From: Acheta domesticus
Taxonomy: Eukaryota; Arthropoda; Insecta; Orthoptera; Gryllidae
DNA length: 64,000 nt
NCBI GenBank assembly: GCA_031308135.1
Contig: JAHLJT010009419.1
Coordinates: 68,934,550-68,998,549 of the forward strand
Reading direction: 5' to 3'
The notes under the pieces are model-generated. The model was not told the origin of the DNA. It did no database searches and saw only the letters and a list, made by a program, of their open reading frames with translations. A program made the position numbers and the translations under genes. Positions 59,641-64,000 of the stretch are shown piece by piece (the first letter of the stretch is position 1; each line of letters begins with the position of its first letter).

Positions 59641-61302
59641 AACTGTGGTCCTACAGAATGGCACAGACTTTCCTGTATTAGTTTTTTCCTTGGATCTTCG
59701 CTAGCTATTCGGAATTGCGACATACTCTTTCTTGCCAGCTACCATCTATCACCGCCAAAAGTACATTATTTTTGTCATTTTCTTAATTTTTCGGTTTCCT
59801 ATTTGTAGAACAAAAATATTAATTTTAGAATATTAAGGAACACAGAAACCTAGCCGTAAATGGCAATTTTCTTTTAAAAATTATGTGCCGTTTAAGAGAA
59901 AATGGCGTTTTAGTACTACTAAAAATGCGAAATTTGAAGCTCATTTTAACAGAAAATTTTTGAGTTTTCAAGATACTTTATTTGAAGTTATTTGAAGCAC
60001 TTACACTCACAAATATAATCATCTTTACAAATTGCTCGTAATATGCATATTAAAGATGTGAGAGATCTTTCAAAAAAATTACAATTATGTAATTTTTGAA
60101 AAACCAAAAAAATAACACAAAATAAACTTTACTCTATACTAAAGAGTGTAATTAGCCCTATCCGTTACAAAAGTTTCAAGAAAAAAATTGCAGCCATTGA
60201 CGAGAAAATGGCGTTTGATCATTTCTGAAAATGCCGAAATTTGAGCTACTTTTCACAGAAAACGGTAGTGTATTCCAGAAACTTTACTTGACATTATTTA
60301 AAGCATATATAATCGTAAATATAATAATGTGAAAAAATCCCCGATAATGTAAATATTAACGACGTGAGAGACAAGTAAAAAATTTACATTTTTGTAATTT
60401 TTGAAAACCAATATGGCTTTCATGTCATTGATAGAGTACATTTTCCACTATCCCTACCAAAAGTTTAAAGAAAAAATTCGGAGCCGTTTTTGAGAAAATA
60501 TTGTTTTTGTAATTTTTTAAAATTGCACATATTGCACGCAATATTGCACGAAAACTACCAAAATTTTGAAAAACATTTACATGACCTTTATTAAAGAACT
60601 CAATATGCAGAACAAATTTTATTTGAAGAAAAAATCTCTTACCTTCAATTTTGTAGTTGGAGAAAGACGCCGAAAAAAATTCAAACTCTCACAATTTTCG
60701 AAAATTCAGAGCTGTACGTGAAAATCGGACCTATGCCGTGTTAAAAAGTGTATTTTACTCTATTCATACAAGAAATTTAAAGAAAAAATTTGGAGCCGTT
60801 TTTGAGAAAATTTTGAAAATCCCCGGGGGGCTTCATATAAAGTACCCCCAAATTTTAAAGAATCTGTTTCAAAATCTCAGAGCTTCGACTAGAACCAGAT
60901 CTACTGGGGAATATCCATTTTAGAAGAAATCGTACGTATGGTTTAGGCGCTAGCAGTGTTCACGGACGGACAGACGGACGGACAGACGGACGGACAGACG
61001 GACGGACAGACGGACGGACAGACGGACGGACAGACGGACGGACAGACGGACGGACAGACGGACGTTTTCCTTTCAATTTGGTTTTCGGTATCAAGGACCT
61101 AGAAAACAGGGTTTCTGGCTACACCACGTGTTAGGGGATTTTTTTTTCTTAATTTAGCAACTGGTTTTATCCACTTATTCGTTTTCACGGCCCGGCAATT
61201 AATTTTTTTCCGCCGAAAATTTGCCATTTTTTCGCGCAGCATTACATAACTTTCCCTATACTACGTATATCACTCCGTGTATACGTACGTATACGGGAAA
61301 GT
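59641..61302 (+). mobile_element. R1600 repeat, reference copy K (1662 bp)
   Basis: Best full-length copy. (1) The 5' tip is ACTGTGGTCCTACAGAATGG followed by cacagactttcctgtattag. (2) A unique 5' zone runs to ~59870. (3) Four diverged ~300-bp units follow, each closing with a form of 'aaagaaaaaattnggagcc' plus 'gtttttgagaaaat', near 59885, 60195, 60490 and 60800. (4) Then come 'cttcatataaagtaccccc', 'aggcgctagcagtgttcac', the GACG/GACA array (60961-61064), 'ggtatcaaggacc', 'tggctacaccacgtgttagg' and 'cgcgcagcattacataac'. (5) The 3' end has the 16-bp palindrome gtatacgtacgtatac, then gggaaagt, followed by A's. Both tips contain actttcc(c/t)gtat in inverse orientation (~11 bp). No coding frame exceeds 88 codons, so it is non-autonomous or non-coding. 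Confidence 0.93.
60961..61064. repeat. 12-bp minisatellite (CGGACGGACAGA)n in R1600 copy K
   Basis: About eight and a half units of cggacggacaga. It is at the same site as the (CAGA)n at 22956-23121 and the short tracts in other copies. Confidence 0.95.
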
Positions 61303-61539
61303 AAAAATGGAATAGAGCGTTAGATTCGATATTTATCGCGGAAGAGATTACCAATTATTCGTAAATCTAATGCACCCCGAAAATAGAGCTTTTTGCATTA
61401 AAAATATGTTCGTTGGGCGGAAACTAGCTCTAGTGCTGAGGAATCATGGAATAACTTCACGTCCATTGCGCTAGAGAGTTTCTATCGTTTTGTTCCCCAT
61501 AAAATATTTAAAAAAATCATCCGGATCCCGTTTATTATG
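61303..61539. other. No recognised feature
   Basis: Short AT-rich spacer. Confidence 0.4.
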
Positions 61540-63400
61540 GCGAACATATTAGATGGCTGAAAATAAAACTGAGAAAAGCATTCAATATGAGAAAGATAGA
61601 AACAAATTAACAGGAAAATACTTGCGTTTTTGGCAAAAGAGCTATTACAGGCTATGAAGAAACAATAAACAGCACAAGAAAAATTTTAAATTTCATAATA
61701 AGGAAAATATCTGGGTGGAATTATACAAGTAATCAAAGAACGCCGTGAAAACATAGGTAATACAACTGCATTCAAAACAGGTGACAGGAGAGCTATTGCA
61801 ATGCTTTGGAGAAAGACGGACTTAATTTGTACTATGCATCCGTATGTACCCCTCCGAAGAATGACTCCGTAACTAAGATTTGCTCCAATAATCAAGATAC
61901 GCAACCCTGTTTACAACAAATATTGTTACCACGATAGCAAATCGCGATCCAGGGTGAAAAGAAATCTGTGTACCTGATGAAATATCCTGGAAAATTCTAC
62001 GATTGAGAGGAGAAATCATGATTTCATACCTTGAGAAGAAGTAACCGAAAATTCTGGAAGTTACTATTATTGATTGCCCGTAATAATTGGAAAAAAGCTA
62101 GTAGTTCCTATTTACAAAGGTGGAGATTGATCACTAATGTCTAAGTATAGACCAATTAGCTTAACATTAATGGTAATCTGTTAGAACATCAAATTTCTAT
62201 TAACGACGTATATGGGACAAGAATAACTTCCTAGTTGAACACCAATACGGCTTTATACCAGGCTATTCTTGCGAAAGCTAGTTTCCGTTTGTTAAGACTT
62301 CACCGATTCTCTCGACCTAGCAGAAATAATTGAGCCTTTGAGAGCAAAAGTGGTGTTAGTCAAATTTTTAAATATTTGAGTTAGATGCACTGGTTTGAAC
62401 ATTGTTCCATCATGGGCCAAAATGGTGTGAGACAAACTACTATAATTCTTTGCTAGAGGCCAGCACAATGCAGAAGTAGCCAACAAGTTGCTCATTCTGC
62501 TGGTTGCAATTGTGGTGTAAGTCGTAGGTGAGACGAATCAACAGCATCCAGGGCTCCCAAGAAATAGCTTCTTGTTTATCTACACCCATCACAGAAAAAG
62601 TATCTCGAAAAAAACCGTTTAATCGGTTTTAGTGATATGTACACAGATCAAAATCGCAACTTAAAAATTGCTCTAACTTTATTGAAAATCGTGACAAAGC
62701 CCTATTTTTCCAACACATTACTATCTCAGACGAAAATTGAGCATGAAAATTATTTGAATGTAAATCATAGGTTTATGAAATGGTGTGTGCAAAAGTGGTG
62801 AAAGTCAACAAAATAGTTAATTTTGATAGCAATAGGCATTATAGTTTTAAGCATTATAGTTTTACAGCGTGTATCGTTTACACGTCATTTTCCAGAAAGT
62901 ATATTTTTTACTTACACCACTTTTGCTCCCAACGGCTCAATTGGTTCAATCGTTATAGACTTTTCTAAAGCTTTCGATTTAGTTTCTCACAACAGCTTTC
63001 TAAATACAATTGTCGAAAGGAAGTAGACCTGAGAGTAGTCATTTGAATTAGGGAATTTCTCCGCGGTCGGACAGTGCGATTTCCAATTGATATCTTTCTA
63101 TCTGACGAGATTTATGAGTTTCCGGCGTTCGTAAGGGAAGAGGATTAGGATCGCTTCTTTTTCTTAAGTTTATTAATGATCTCGGCACCGAAATTTCATT
63201 GACAATGACTTTTCGCGGACGACTGCATATTGTATCGAAAAATTGGAGACGAATCCGACGTACATCAGTTGCAAAAATATATTGAAGAATTGATGAAATG
63301 GTCTCTGGAAAACGAAAATAAAATAAAAGATAAAAGCGAAACAATAACATATTTGCGCTAATGCTTAGGGAGAGGGAGCAAGGTCTTTCATAATGTGTTT
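61540..63400 (+). pseudogene. Non-LTR retrotransposon (LINE) reverse transcriptase remnant
   Basis: Degenerate reverse transcriptase of CR1/Jockey-like type, frameshifted and with stops. Pieces seen in order on the plus strand are GxPDEISWKILRLRGEI (~61970-62020), NNWKK then VVPIYKGGD (~62087-62128), SKYRPISLT (~62140-62166), QYGFIPGYSCES (~62246-62282), FTDSLDLAEI (~62297-62326), VIDFSKAFDLVSHNSF (62953-63000, RT domain 3), FLKFINDL (~63162-63185) and the catalytic-loop form FADDCILYRKIGDESDVHQ (~63212-63268). The last is in another frame from the preceding block. The spacing between FTDSLDLAEI and VIDFSKAFD is expanded by the insertion at 62328-62942. Upstream of 61930 the assignment is weak. 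It cannot encode a working enzyme. Confidence 0.87.
62328..62942. mobile_element. 615-bp inverted-repeat element inserted in the LINE
   Basis: The left end is AATTGAGCCTTTGAGAGCAA and the inverted right end is AATTGAGCCGTTGGGAGCAA. Both continue with aagtggtgt(t/a)agt, giving inverted repeats of about 35 bp with few mismatches. AATT may be the target duplication. The motif gcaaaagtggtg(t/a)aagtc recurs internally near 62503-62521 and 62788-62806. It interrupts the reverse transcriptase between two adjacent conserved blocks, so it is a true insertion. No coding frame inside. Confidence 0.82.
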
Positions 63401-64000
63401 CTGAAGTTAATTTCATCAGCCTCTATGGAAGCGGCCATGGCTGATTCCGTAGAAGCTGTATCTGAACTCGCTTCATGCTTCTGGCGAGGCATATAGGTTT
63501 ATAGGCTTCAGGGAGAGGGAGCAAGGTCCATTAACCCTGTATGTGCTATAGTAGCCGGAAATAGATGATAAGGACAGCGTGTTTTTCAAGGAAACGGAAG
63601 AAAATAAGTAAGCGACATGCGAAATGGTCTAGCAATGATCAAGTCGCGGCCTGCGAACATTCATTTTAACTATAATGGAACTCCTTGTTTAAGTTTTGAT
63701 GGCCAGACAACTTTTAACTAAAAGTTAAAGTAGTATTAATGGACTAATCTGCTATGTTATTGAAAGTATATTGAAGAAAACAAATTTCCAACAAACTGTT
63801 CATATGCTCTGTTCGTAGCATCACCTTTTGGTAGCACGTACCTCTTCTCCTCGACGAAAATCGTTAAGACAATACAGAGAAACAGACTCTCCCAAGCTCA
63901 CTTAAGAAAACTGCTTTCGAATTTCTTCTGCCTACATTAAAGCATTTTTGAAAATTTGAGACAAAATGTCAAAGAAAGTGTTAAGTCTCATATTAAATTC
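63401..64000. other. No gene recognised; short direct repeat
   Basis: agggagagggagcaaggtc occurs at about 63366 and 63509, ~143 bp apart, which could mark an old duplication. Otherwise featureless to the window end. Confidence 0.4.

Noticed and set aside
59162..59704. Overlapping 154- and 151-codon frames on opposite strands
   Set aside because: They mirror each other across the palindromic MITE at 59346-59576 and share the same words; no domain is present.
60961..61064. CRISPR-like array
   Set aside because: The 12-bp units are contiguous with no unique spacers; it is a minisatellite inside a transposon in a eukaryotic genome.
59641..61302. R1600 as a Helitron
   Set aside because: The 3' palindrome suggested it, but there is no 5' TC, no CTRR end and no consistent A/T insertion.

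Overview
The window is AT-rich eukaryotic DNA with no operons, no bacterial-type genes and no intact host protein-coding gene that I can support. The mix of a full-length piggyBac transposase, a CR1/Jockey-type LINE remnant, tRNA-derived SINEs with target-site duplications (TSDs), a Gypsy-like solo LTR, fold-back MITEs and long microsatellites suggests an arthropod, probably an insect, with a large repeat-rich genome. This is inference; I cannot name the species. The one clearly functional-looking gene is a tRNA-Leu(UAG) on the minus strand at 51506-51585.

Layout. 1-12.2 kb: diverged copies of a dominant unclassified repeat ('R1600'), a hAT-like element nested in an older inverted-repeat element (2.2-3.25 kb), a complete 559-bp SINE with TSD (6.5-7.1 kb), and a perfect 37-bp hairpin (9.9 kb). 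12-21 kb: mostly featureless, with microsatellites and a decayed SINE. 21-25 kb: a fold-back MITE and a 2.9-kb structure with ~645-bp inverted arms holding an R1600 end, a (CAGA)n tract and SINE fragments. 25-31 kb: an unassigned coding-like block, a SINE with a 17-bp TSD, and a CpG-rich patch with a promoter-like motif pair. 31-46.6 kb: R1600 copies flank a 2.56-kb piggyBac element (36.2-38.8 kb) that sits between 99.6%-identical ~695-bp direct repeats; a SINE and a solo LTR (43.6-44.1 kb) follow. 46.6-57.6 kb: SINEs, the tRNA gene, microsatellites and an 813-bp TTAA-flanked non-autonomous piggyBac-like element. 59-64 kb: a second fold-back MITE, the best R1600 copy (59641-61302), and a degenerate LINE interrupted by a 615-bp inverted-repeat element.

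Two signals stand out. (1) R1600 is a ~1.6-kb non-coding repeat with at least a dozen pieces here. Its body is about four diverged units of ~300 bp, and it has a 16-bp palindrome at one end and a GACG/GACA tract that expands independently in different copies. (2) The piggyBac locus keeps an uninterrupted TTAA site in its upstream repeat copy, and the transposon tip is joined directly to a non-TTAA site at the end of that copy. This is what a one-ended transposition between homologues or sister chromatids would leave. All boundaries and identities are by eye; no alignment or database search was run.
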